From contig JAKMGS010000037.1 in assembly GCA_022424815.1 (NCBI GenBank), positions 1 to 14,070 on the forward strand: DNA of 14,070 nt. The letters run 5' to 3'. Within the stretch, counting starts at the first letter, position 1. Each line of letters begins with the position of its first letter. Positions 7,827 through 14,070 of this stretch are shown piece after piece. The position numbers were made by a program, and so were the translations under genes. This DNA comes from Schleiferiaceae bacterium (GTDB taxonomy: Bacteria > Bacteroidota > Bacteroidia > Flavobacteriales > Schleiferiaceae). The notes under the pieces were generated by a model. That model was not told the DNA's origin. It worked only from the letters and a program-made list of their open reading frames with translations, and made no database searches.

Positions 7827-8645
7827 ATGGATAGCAAGAGAGTTCTGTTCGTCTCGCAAGAAATTCACCCGTACTTACCCGAGAACACCATTTCAAGCAC
7901 TACGCTTGCCTTGGCGAAAAAGACCAACGATAGCGGTCATCAGGTACGCGTTTTCATGCCTCGTTTCGGGGTCATCAACGAGCGTCGTCACCAGTTGCAC
8001 GAGGTGATTCGATTGAGCGGAATGAACGTGGTGATCAACGACATGGATATGCCTTTGATCATTAAGGTTGCTTCTGTACCAGGAGCGCGCATGCAGGTGT
8101 ACTTTATCGATAACGAAGAATACTTCAAGCGCAAAGCAACCTATGCAGATGCGGACGGCAAACAGTTTGAAGATAATGACGAGCGCACCTTGTTCTTTTC
8201 AAAAGGAGCTATAGATACCGTAGAAAAACTAGGATGGAAGCCGGACGTGATTCACGTGCACGGATGGATGTCCTCTCTCGTGCCGATGTACTTGCGTTTG
8301 TTCCAAAGTGAAAACCCTATTTTCAAGGATGCGAAAATCGTATTCTCAGCCTACGACAATGGTTTCGAAGGCTCATTAGGACCGAACCTACACGCTGGTT
8401 TGTTGTTCGATGAGATCGCGCCAGAATTGGTCGAAGGATTGGAAGCACCGACTTGCGAGGACCTTCAATTGCTCGCAGCTAAATACTCGGATGTGGTAAT
8501 ACTCGGCGAAGGCAACACAGATCACGTGGCGGAATACTGTAAAGCAAACGGTATCGAATGTATCGATGGTAAAGGATTTGCTGAAACACCGGAAGAAGCA
8601 ATCAAGATTTATGAATCTCTTTTGGTCGAATCTGACGTTGAATAA
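7827..8645 (+). CDS. Stand-alone starch/glycogen synthase catalytic-domain-like protein
   Basis: 272 residues from the ATG at 7827 (MDSKRVLFVSQEI); an ATG at 7785 lies inside the promoter. The protein matches only the N-terminal Rossmann half of GT5 starch/glycogen synthases: SQEIHPYLPENTISS at the front, VRVFMPRFGVINER, then VIHVHGWMSSLVPMYL, equivalent to the family's HDWHTALVP region. GT5 enzymes are about 480 residues with a second half that binds ADP-glucose, and that half is missing here. The lysine motif K-x-G-G-L near the N-terminus is also not recognisable. It is therefore doubtful that the protein makes glycogen. Its end overlaps the start of the DUF4270 gene, so the two are probably co-translated. 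Confidence 0.85.
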   Translation: MDSKRVLFVSQEIHPYLPENTISSTTLALAKKTNDSGHQVRVFMPRFGVINERRHQLHEVIRLSGMNVVINDMDMPLIIKVASVPGARMQVYFIDNEEYFKRKATYADADGKQFEDNDERTLFFSKGAIDTVEKLGWKPDVIHVHGWMSSLVPMYLRLFQSENPIFKDAKIVFSAYDNGFEGSLGPNLHAGLLFDEIAPELVEGLEAPTCEDLQLLAAKYSDVVILGEGNTDHVAEYCKANGIECIDGKGFAETPEEAIKIYESLLVESDVE

Positions 8646-9951
8646 GCAAGCCTTTCGCGCACTCGCTTTCGTAGCACTCGCGCTCTCTGTTTTCAGTTGT
8701 GAGAAAAGTAACGGAACCATCGGTTCTGGAAATTTCGTAGATGACCGCCCGGAATTGGGCACCAAGCTTTCATTCCCTGTAGTGAGCTATACCACGGCTT
8801 GGGATAGCATCGTTACCTCGAGTCCGGTCCGTGCCACGCTCGGGAACATGAACGACCCACTCTTTGGTTCGGTTCACTCTTCTTTCGCTACGCGCATTAT
8901 GCTGGGCAAGGTCAACCCTGATTTCGGGGACAGCACCGTTTGTGATTCTGTGAAAGTGCGTCTGGCCTACAGCGCAACCTATGGCGTAGTCGGTGGTCAA
9001 ATCCATCTTCAGATGGCCCCACTGAAAAACGCGTTGATTGATACCATCAAGTACTACAGCAATCAGCTGCCAGAAACAGAGGCACCTATTGCAGATACCG
9101 TATTGACCCTCGATCCAGATGCCATCGTTTTCAATGGTGTAGATTCTTTAATCAATACCTTGACCTTTGATGCAGACCCTGCCTATTTCCAGTCTGTTAT
9201 TTTTGATGCGGCCATGGCCGGTGAAGCGCATTTTGCGGATAACAATGATTTCGTAGAAATGGTCCCAGGTTTGCACCTCAGAGATGTGGGCACGGGCAAC
9301 TCCGCCACAGGATATTTCGACCTTAGTGCAGGCGGTAGCATTATTCAGCTCTACTACCACACTGGTTCTCAGGATACCGTTCCTAAGGTTTTCAACTTGA
9401 CTTTCGGACAGAACTTTGGCGATCCGGCACGCTCGTACAATCAATACGTTCACGACTTTTCAGGAGCAGCATTTGATGTGGCCAATTATGATAGCATCAA
9501 CGGCGAATACCAAACCTACGTTCAGGGCGGTCAAGGAGCGAGAACGGTCCTTGAGGTCCAAGGTTTAGATACCCTCATCGACAAAGGATATAGCATCAAC
9601 CGCGCGGAGATGATCGTACATGTGGTTCAAGGCACAGCCTCCCCATATACCCTTCCAGGAACGCTATTGCTTTTGGAAGATTATGATTCTAGTCAAGCCT
9701 TGATCAAGGATTATTCTTCTTCACTGAACCCAGCGGGGGGCGCTGCCAACCGTGCGGACATTCGCGAATACCGCTACCGTTTCTATTGTACCCGCATGGT
9801 ACACGATATGGTCAATGAACAAGGTCGTGTCGTTCCAATGATCCTCGCCACTTCCGGTGCGAACTCCAATGTTCACCGCGTCGTCCTTGGTGGAGGTATG
9901 CATGCTACGATTCCTGTAGAATTTAATGTGTACTACACGAAAAGTGATTGA
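8611..9951 (+). CDS. DUF4270-family lipoprotein
   Basis: 446 residues from the ATG at 8611, which overlaps the end of the preceding gene by 35 bp. A TTG at 8638 would remove the overlap and is an alternative. A basic start, a hydrophobic core (RALAFVALALSV) and the lipobox VFSC predict a lipoprotein with its lipidated cysteine at residue 30. The SCEKSNGTIGSGNF opening and the DSIVTSSPVRATLGNMNDPLFGS region are characteristic of DUF4270, a Bacteroidota-specific family of unknown function. The rest is rich in beta-strand-like segments, with repeated short blocks carrying Asp-Thr and Asp-Ser pairs. It is placed between the starch-synthase-like gene and glmS. The role is not known; an outer-membrane location is likely but not provable from sequence. 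Confidence 0.85.
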   Translation: MNLFWSNLTLNKQAFRALAFVALALSVFSCEKSNGTIGSGNFVDDRPELGTKLSFPVVSYTTAWDSIVTSSPVRATLGNMNDPLFGSVHSSFATRIMLGKVNPDFGDSTVCDSVKVRLAYSATYGVVGGQIHLQMAPLKNALIDTIKYYSNQLPETEAPIADTVLTLDPDAIVFNGVDSLINTLTFDADPAYFQSVIFDAAMAGEAHFADNNDFVEMVPGLHLRDVGTGNSATGYFDLSAGGSIIQLYYHTGSQDTVPKVFNLTFGQNFGDPARSYNQYVHDFSGAAFDVANYDSINGEYQTYVQGGQGARTVLEVQGLDTLIDKGYSINRAEMIVHVVQGTASPYTLPGTLLLLEDYDSSQALIKDYSSSLNPAGGAANRADIREYRYRFYCTRMVHDMVNEQGRVVPMILATSGANSNVHRVVLGGGMHATIPVEFNVYYTKSD

Positions 9952-9960
9952 TAGGTTGGG

Positions 9961-9968
9961 TAACTTTG
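9961..9968 (+). promoter_or_regulatory. Predicted -7 box for glmS
   Basis: TAACTTTG matches TAnnTTTG exactly, 33 bp upstream of the glmS ATG and 9 bp after the DUF4270 stop. A TTTG -33 box at the usual distance is not evident, so this may be a weak promoter supplementing read-through from upstream. Confidence 0.45.
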
Positions 9969-10001
9969 ACCTACCAATAAACCTTTAAACTGCGAGTATT
10001 T

Positions 10002-11846
10002 ATGTGTGGAATTGTCGGATATCTCGGAGATCGTCAAGCCTTCCCCATCCTAGTTAATGGTCTAAAGCGTCTAGAATACCGCGGCTATGATAGTAGCGGT
10101 GTGGCCCTCGCCCAAAACGGCGACATTGCCTTGTATAAAAAGCAAGGAATGGTCAGCGCTATGGAGGAACACGCTTTGGCAAACAACACCACCGGCTCCA
10201 CAGGCATTGCCCACACGCGTTGGGCCACTCACGGCCAGCCGTCGGACGAGAATGCACACCCACACGTGAGCAACTCAGGAAACCTCGTTTTAGTCCACAA
10301 CGGGATTATCGAGAACTACCAAGCTCTTAAAGACCTTCTCATCTCCAAAGGGTTTGAATTCCACAGCCAAACAGATACAGAAGTATTGGTAAACTTCATC
10401 CAATACGTCCAGGACCAAGAAGGCTGTAAACTTCGCAAGGCGGTACGCTTGGCCCTTACGCAAGTCATTGGTGCCTACGCCATCTTGATTTACGATAAGA
10501 ATAAACCGGAACATATCGTTGTGGCTAAGCTCGGTTCGCCGCTCGTGATTGGTTTAGGCAAAGGAGAAAAATTCATAGGATCCGATGCAACTCCATTCTT
10601 GGAATACACTAAGGAAGCGATCTACCTGGAAGACGGTGAAATGACAGTACTTCACGCTGATAAAGAATTAGATATCCGTCGCATCGAGAACGATGAAACT
10701 GTAAACCCAACGGTCCACAAACTTCAGATGGACCTTGAAAGCATCGAGAAAGGCGGGTATGACTACTTCATGATGAAGGAAATCTACGAGCAGCCTCGCG
10801 CCATCTATGATACGTTCCGTGGCCGATTACTTCCAGAACAAGGCATGATTAAAATGTCAGGAATGGAAGAATATGCAGATAAATTCCGCAATGCCGACCG
10901 CATCATCATGACCGCTTGTGGAACCTCTTGGCACAGCGCTTTGGTTGCAGAATACCTGTTCGAAGAATTTGCTCGTATTCCTGTTGAAGTAGAATACGGC
11001 TCAGAGTTCCGCTACCGCAACCCGGTCATTCGCAAAAACGACATTGTCATTGCCATCTCTCAAAGTGGTGAAACGGCCGATACCCTTGCCGCCATTAAAA
11101 TGGCCAAAGCGGCCGGCGCTATGGTCTTTGGAATCTGTAATGTAGCTGGGTCTTCTATCGCCCGTGAAACTCATGCCGGAGCCTACACCCACGCCGGACC
11201 GGAAATAGGAGTGGCCTCTACTAAGGCATTTACCTCTCAAGTCACCATCCTTACTATGATGGCTCTTGAACTGGGTAAAATGCGTGGTGAATTCTCTACC
11301 TCCGAGTACCGCGCCCTGTTGAACGAGCTCAACAACATTCCGAAAAAGATTGAGAAGGTGCTCGAGAGCAAGGAATTGATCGAAAAGATTTCAGGATTGT
11401 ACAAGGACGCTTCCAATTTCCTTTACTTAGGCCGAGGTGTCAACTTCCCCATCGCCTTAGAAGGTGCATTGAAGCTTAAAGAAATCTCCTACATCCATGC
11501 CGAAGGTTATCCTGCAGCGGAAATGAAGCACGGTCCTATTGCCTTGATCGACGAAAACATGCCGGTAGTGGTAGTGGCACCAAATAACGGTCATTACGAA
11601 AAGCTGGTGAGCAACGTTCAAGAGGTCAAAGCCCGCGAAGGAAAGGTCATTGCCGTAGTTACGGAAGGTGATAAAGAGTTATTAGATTCTGCGGATCACG
11701 TCATTGAAATTCCGGCAACCTTAGAAGCATTAACCCCATTGCTGACCGTCATCCCGTTACAGCTGTTGAGTTACTATATCGCAGTGATGAGAGGTTGTGA
11801 TGTGGATCGTCCAAGAAACCTAGCGAAATCGGTTACCGTGGAGTAA
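10002..11846 (+). CDS. glmS: Glutamine-fructose-6-phosphate aminotransferase (isomerizing)
   Basis: 614 residues, full length. The catalytic cysteine is residue 2 (MCGIVGYLG), exposed after Met removal, and RRLEYRGYDSSG-type and HTRWATHGQPS segments form the glutaminase domain. Two SIS sugar-isomerase domains follow, with TACGTSWHSAL (about residue 303), SQSGETADT (about 353), STKAFTSQ, and the HAEGYPAAEMKHGPIAL region. The C-terminus ends with the family signature DRPRNLAKSVTVE. The enzyme makes glucosamine-6-phosphate from fructose-6-phosphate and glutamine, the entry step to UDP-GlcNAc for peptidoglycan and lipopolysaccharide. A predicted -7 box lies 33 bp upstream. AT-rich, recombinase-bearing DNA begins directly after its stop codon. 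Confidence 0.98.
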   Translation: MCGIVGYLGDRQAFPILVNGLKRLEYRGYDSSGVALAQNGDIALYKKQGMVSAMEEHALANNTTGSTGIAHTRWATHGQPSDENAHPHVSNSGNLVLVHNGIIENYQALKDLLISKGFEFHSQTDTEVLVNFIQYVQDQEGCKLRKAVRLALTQVIGAYAILIYDKNKPEHIVVAKLGSPLVIGLGKGEKFIGSDATPFLEYTKEAIYLEDGEMTVLHADKELDIRRIENDETVNPTVHKLQMDLESIEKGGYDYFMMKEIYEQPRAIYDTFRGRLLPEQGMIKMSGMEEYADKFRNADRIIMTACGTSWHSALVAEYLFEEFARIPVEVEYGSEFRYRNPVIRKNDIVIAISQSGETADTLAAIKMAKAAGAMVFGICNVAGSSIARETHAGAYTHAGPEIGVASTKAFTSQVTILTMMALELGKMRGEFSTSEYRALLNELNNIPKKIEKVLESKELIEKISGLYKDASNFLYLGRGVNFPIALEGALKLKEISYIHAEGYPAAEMKHGPIALIDENMPVVVVAPNNGHYEKLVSNVQEVKAREGKVIAVVTEGDKELLDSADHVIEIPATLEALTPLLTVIPLQLLSYYIAVMRGCDVDRPRNLAKSVTVE

Positions 11847-11953
11847 CGATACAAAACCAAAATTCTTACCCCCGAATTTACACTATAACTTTCTCATTAT
11901 CAGTCATCACAACTCATCTTTGGAGAAGTGTATATTCTGAATACCAGAACTAT

Positions 11954-12178
11954 TTGTATACACATATAAAGTCTTTGAAGGAATGTAATCTTACCCCCTT
12001 GGGGTACAGAAGGATTAGTCATTACCTCAATGAAAAAGGATTGAAATCTCCTACTGGGAAGACCTTCACGAATGTGATTGTATTTGGAATCTACAAAAAG
12101 GGAATGATTAGAGAAGAGAGAGTCAACAGACAGGATGAAGTTTATATTTCGGAAATAGACCTATTGATAACTCAATAA
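11954..12178 (+). CDS. Small recombinase-associated helical protein, probably 5'-truncated
   Basis: The shortest defensible frame starts at a TTG (11954) and gives 74 residues. The centre, GYRRISHYLNEKGLKSPTGK, resembles the recombinase/HTH-type segment (tyr-x-x-Ile-x-x-x-Leu-Asn-x-x-Gly-x-x-Thr/Ser-Pro-x-Gly-Lys) seen in large serine recombinases and in small Bacteroidota proteins found near them. The same frame is open back through 11847 without any ATG, GTG or TTG, and the upstream residues WRSVYSEYQNYL look as if they belong to the same helix-rich protein. The native start therefore appears to be missing, and this may be a remnant. A further 24 codons follow the TAA in the same frame. It is convergent with the serine recombinase gene. 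A DNA-binding role is inferred only from the HTH-like segment. Confidence 0.45.
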   Translation: MYTHIKSLKECNLTPLGYRRISHYLNEKGLKSPTGKTFTNVIVFGIYKKGMIREERVNRQDEVYISEIDLLITQ

Positions 12179-12187
12179 ACCGAATCA

Positions 12188-12251
12188 TTTGACAATCTCC
12201 TTGGAGAATTACGTTCTGAATACATCAAAAGAGTTCTAACCTTTAGAAAAT
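12188..12251 (+). repeat. Diverged direct repeat, copy A (after the small ORF)
   Basis: This 64-bp stretch aligns without gaps to 13987-14050 with 47 identical positions counted by eye. The best blocks are TTCTGA and AAAGAGTTC followed by AACCT. It begins 9 bp after a stop codon and ends 5 bp before a terminator hairpin, the same setting as copy B. Mismatches show no third-position bias, which argues for a non-coding element. Confidence 0.6.
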
Positions 12252-12284
12252 GAAAGACCCACCCATTAAGGGTGGGTTTCTTAC
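12251..12284. terminator. Bidirectional terminator between small ORF and recombinase
   Basis: A perfect 8-bp stem ACCCACCC / GGGTGGGT (12257-12264 and 12270-12277) has a 5-base ATTAA loop. T-rich tracts follow on both strands (TTTCTTA on plus, CTTTCATTTTC on minus). It lies between convergent genes and would serve both. Confidence 0.8.
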
Positions 12285-12303
12285 CTACTTGTGAGTTAAC
12301 TCA

Positions 12304-12900
12304 TTAGGATAAGTCTTTAACCTTCCGAATCAAATTCGGACTACATCCAAGAATCTTTTGGATTTCCGAGTACTTCAAACCTCGTTCAAGGAGTTTGACA
12401 ATCTCCTGGTTCTTTGGTTTTGATAGGAATCGTTCAGTTGATTCAGTCGTTCCTATTTGTCTTCCTTTATAGAGACCTTTCTCTTTTCTCAATCGGATTC
12501 CTTCCATTTGTCGTTCTCTAATGAGTGACCTTTCAAAGTCAGACATCGTAGAAAGGATAGACATCATAAGTTGGGAGAACTTGTCTTCTTTACCATTCTC
12601 ATCCAAGTTTCGTAGAGAGGGGTTTCTACAAACAACCATTACACCTTTCTCGGTGAGTTCTTTCCATACGGAGAGTACATCAATGGTATTTCTACCCAGA
12701 CGGTCAATGGAGTGAACTTCTAAATGGGTGAGTAGTTCGGAGTCAATTAGTTTTTTGATTTGACTTCCTTGGGGTCGTTCCCAAAGTGGTATAAGACCAC
12801 TACACTTATCTACGAGAACATAATCAAACCCTTCGGTCTTCTGAACTTGTCGTTCTTCGTTTTGAGATTCTGAACTAACCCGTGAATAAAGGACTTTCAT
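12304..12900 (-). CDS. Serine recombinase (resolvase/invertase family)
   Basis: 198 residues, typical for the small resolvase/invertase class. The catalytic N-terminus YSRVSSESQNEERQ carries the nucleophile serine (Ser9) in the RVS motif. SIDRLGRNTIDVL holds the conserved Asp-Arg-Leu-x-Arg residues, and MSDFERSLIRERQMEGIRLRKEKGLYKGR is the long E-helix with the linker to DNA-binding. The C-terminus (about 155-198; EIVKLLERGLKYSEIQKILGCSPNLIRKVK) is a helix-turn-helix. The family cuts and rejoins DNA at short paired sites, causing resolution, inversion or small-element integration. Bacteroidota carry many such genes near mobile DNA. All active-site residues I can place are present, so it appears intact. 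The start is the ATG at 12898-12900. A 10-bp dyad lies 11 bp upstream of the start and may be its operator or crossover site. Confidence 0.93.
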   Translation of the reverse strand: MKVLYSRVSSESQNEERQVQKTEGFDYVLVDKCSGLIPLWERPQGSQIKKLIDSELLTHLEVHSIDRLGRNTIDVLSVWKELTEKGVMVVCRNPSLRNLDENGKEDKFSQLMMSILSTMSDFERSLIRERQMEGIRLRKEKGLYKGRQIGTTESTERFLSKPKNQEIVKLLERGLKYSEIQKILGCSPNLIRKVKDLS

Positions 12901-12910
12901 TTGCTACTAT

Positions 12911-12937
12911 TTAAGGGTATATCGGTTTATACCTTAA
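12911..12937. promoter_or_regulatory. Dyad upstream of the recombinase gene
   Basis: TTAAGGgTATA (12911-12921) and TATACCTTAA (12928-12937) form a 10-bp inverted repeat with one extra G in the left arm and a 6-base spacer. It lies 11 bp before the recombinase ATG, a place where resolvases commonly bind to repress themselves or to recombine. A lone GGGTATA half-like site recurs at 12996-13002. Confidence 0.4.
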
Positions 12938-13059
12938 TATAGTAATAAATCACGAGAAATCCAAGGGTTAGAACAGTTTCTCAAACTATCATTTGGGGTA
13001 TACTCATAAATATGGGAGGGGACTTTATTCTCTGACTAAAAAATCGACTCCGATACGAA

Positions 13060-13090
13060 AAAGGGTGACTTCTAATGGTCACCCTTTCTT
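13060..13090. terminator. Terminator-like hairpin between divergent genes
   Basis: A perfect 10-bp stem (13060-13069 with 13078-13087) encloses an 8-base loop. It is followed by CTTTA on plus and preceded by AAAAA, which gives a T-run on minus. Neither neighbouring gene runs into it, since both start on either side and point away, so its transcript is not obvious. Confidence 0.65.
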
Positions 13091-13196
13091 TATGTTTGGT
13101 TTACAAGAAAATACCCATCCCACCCCCTCTCATAGGGAAGGGTTTTAATGTTATCTTTAAGTAATAAGTTAATTCAAGAATATAATTTGAAGTAAA

Positions 13197-13526
13197 ATGT
13201 CCAAACGAATCTTGAGACCCTTGGTGTTATCTACTTTATTAGTATGGACTACTATATTATCAATGGGATATTTATTCGGGTCACAAAGTATATCTTATGT
13301 TAGTTGGGAATTACTCTACTTCATCGTAATGTTGAACTATGTGTTGACTATAATTTTTTCTATAACATCAAAAAAAGGTGTCATTAGACCTATATTGATT
13401 ATTTTATCGGGTATTGTTCTTTGTATTCCCAACTATTGGATAACTATTTTTGTTCCATTGTTTGGTTCTATCTACTTCATTTTATCAATAGAACTCATTT
13501 ACAGAACAAGGAAATCATTATCCTAA
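13197..13526 (+). CDS. Small multi-pass membrane protein, unknown function
   Basis: 109 residues beginning MSKRILRPLVL. Three to four hydrophobic helices are visible (about 8-28, 36-57, 65-83 and 83-102), with positive clusters at the N-terminus, near residue 59 (SKKG) and at the C-terminus (YRTRKS). No catalytic motif or known family is recognised. The ATG at 13197 is preceded by TATAATTTG (13182-13190), close to the -7 box consensus but with one extra base. Base and codon use are as AT-rich as the rest of the island. It is followed 86 bp later by a second small membrane-protein gene on the same strand, and the pair may be cargo of the element. Confidence 0.6.
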   Translation: MSKRILRPLVLSTLLVWTTILSMGYLFGSQSISYVSWELLYFIVMLNYVLTIIFSITSKKGVIRPILIILSGIVLCIPNYWITIFVPLFGSIYFILSIELIYRTRKSLS

Positions 13527-13612
13527 TCAATCCAACCATATGAAACCAATCCTATATCTATATTCCTTTTCTCATCCTTGATTGGGTGGGGACATAATTC
13601 ACGTAACACAAT

Positions 13613-13975
13613 ATGGTTGTCAATACACTTGATATTTGGTTTTTCTTGATTTTACTAATTCTAACTTCAATAACATTTTGGTTGGAAATAGAGATTGGGA
13701 GAAGAAGATGGGTTAGATTGTATAATATAATAGTAGTGATATTTACAGGTTTTGTATTTCCATACTATTCCTATAGAAACGAATGGTTATTGGTCTTTAT
13801 CAATGATTGGGGAGGTAAGTATGGTTCCCACGATAGTTTTGAATTGTGGTATACAGTTCTACAGTTTCCGTTATATTGGTCAATTGGTTTTATCTTGATT
13901 TCAATAACCACTTCAGTTCTATATTTTAGGAAGAACTCTTTTAAGTTGATGATTAAGAATTGGTTTGAACTTTAA
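13613..13975 (+). CDS. Small multi-pass membrane protein, unknown function
   Basis: 120 residues from the ATG at 13613. Predicted helices lie at about 7-24, 35-52 and 87-108, with a positively charged loop (EIGRRRWVRLYN) after the first helix and a hydrophilic segment INDWGGKYGSHDSFELW between the second and third, then a basic tail (FRKNSFKLMIKNW). No known family is recognised. It shares no obvious sequence identity with the preceding membrane protein, only size and topology. Direct-repeat copy B starts 11 bp after its stop, followed by what looks like the left half of a terminator at the window edge. Confidence 0.6.
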   Translation: MVVNTLDIWFFLILLILTSITFWLEIEIGRRRWVRLYNIIVVIFTGFVFPYYSYRNEWLLVFINDWGGKYGSHDSFELWYTVLQFPLYWSIGFILISITTSVLYFRKNSFKLMIKNWFEL

Positions 13976-13986
13976 TCTTCAAATCC

Positions 13987-14050
13987 TATGACATTCTATT
14001 TTTTGAGTTATGTTCTGACACCGTCTAAAGAGTTCAAACCTCTAAAAAAT
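13987..14050 (+). repeat. Diverged direct repeat, copy B (after the second membrane protein)
   Basis: This is the partner of 12188-12251: 47 of 64 positions are identical in an ungapped alignment, in the same orientation 1799 bp apart. It sits in the same context, between a stop codon and a hairpin. Confidence 0.6.
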
Positions 14051-14070
14051 AAAAAAACCATCCTTAATGG
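14051..14070 (+). terminator. Partial terminator hairpin cut by the window end
   Basis: A run of seven A residues, then CCATCC, a TTAAT loop and GG at the last two bases, is what the left arm of an A/T-flanked terminator looks like. The right arm is outside the window, so this is a prediction that the next bases read ATGG followed by T residues. Confidence 0.4.

Larger units (their letters stand above)
12901..13196. other. Divergent intergenic region with dyads and a terminator-like hairpin
   Basis: These 296 bp separate the recombinase (leftward) from the first membrane-protein gene (rightward). They hold a 10-bp dyad at 12911-12937, a short dyad AGTTTCTCAAACT at about 12975-12987, a distal imperfect inverted repeat (13011-13021 / 13124-13134), and a strong hairpin at 13060-13087. 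No open frame with coding character was seen on either strand. Confidence 0.6.
11850..14070. mobile_element. AT-rich accessory island after glmS (right end outside window)
   Basis: From the glmS stop onward, base composition falls sharply toward AT. Coding density drops, and the genes are a serine recombinase, a recombinase-associated fragment and two orphan membrane proteins. Diverged direct repeats flank part of it. The left border lies somewhere between 11847 and about 11920 and the right border is not in view. No terminal inverted repeats or target duplication could be fixed by eye, so the element type is open. Confidence 0.45.

Noticed and set aside
10002..11846. glmS ribozyme upstream of glmS
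   Set aside because: Only 50 bp separate glmS from the preceding gene and they hold a promoter-like box; there is no room for the ribozyme, which is known mainly from Firmicutes.
11847..11900. Tn7 insertion at attTn7
   Set aside because: The glmS end is conserved, but no Tn7-type end sequence, repeated transposase-binding sites or tns genes are visible in the window.
12176..12250. Stop-codon readthrough to a 24-codon extension of the small ORF
   Set aside because: The extension overlaps repeat A, whose mismatches to copy B show no codon-position bias, so protein coding is not supported.
12188..14050. Integron cassette array with attC sites
   Set aside because: The repeats do not show the paired inverse core and core sites of attC, and the recombinase is of the serine type rather than an integron tyrosine integrase.
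13988..14070. A new gene starting at the ATG at 13988 and running off the window
   Set aside because: The frame is open, but it lies inside repeat B and the apparent edge terminator, and the aligned copy A is interrupted by a stop in that frame.
1..14070. tRNA, rRNA or CRISPR arrays
   Set aside because: No cloverleaf, rRNA-like segment or regularly spaced short repeats were seen on either strand.

Overview
The window looks like a chromosomal segment of a Bacteroidota bacterium, most likely of the order Flavobacteriales. Three things point there: a C-terminal type IX secretion (T9SS) sorting domain on the first gene, a DUF4270 lipoprotein, and promoters of the TTTG / TAnnTTTG type with no Shine-Dalgarno sequences. 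The order is inferred; no rRNA or marker phylogeny was available.

Bases 1-11846 are housekeeping and envelope genes of mixed, fairly balanced base composition. First comes the 3' end of a large secreted modular protein (1-1573, +), which meets a comF phosphoribosyltransferase gene tail to tail (1570-2259, -). A two-gene envelope operon follows (2314-4181, +): a membrane-anchored coiled-coil protein and an OmpA-family lipoprotein. It is opposed by a four-gene operon on the minus strand, read from 7731 down to 4188: panC, panD, a flippase-like membrane protein, and radA. panC and panD make pantothenate. The flippase-like gene is joined to panD by a TGATG stop/start overlap, and radA follows 9 bp later. 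From a compact divergent promoter region (7732-7826) the plus strand carries a stand-alone starch-synthase-like N-terminal domain gene, an overlapping DUF4270 lipoprotein gene, and glmS.

Directly after glmS (from about 11850 to the window end) the DNA becomes clearly AT-rich and gene-sparse. It contains a small, probably 5'-truncated recombinase-associated gene, a serine recombinase (minus strand), a structured intergenic region with a terminator-like hairpin between divergent genes, and two small multi-pass membrane proteins of unknown function. Two diverged 64-bp direct repeats (12188-12251 and 13987-14050; 47 of 64 identical by eye) each lie between a stop codon and a terminator-type hairpin. 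They bracket the recombinase and both membrane-protein genes. This 1.8-kb unit is the best candidate here for an undescribed small mobile or cassette-like element. That reading is an inference from layout and repeats, not a demonstrated mobility.
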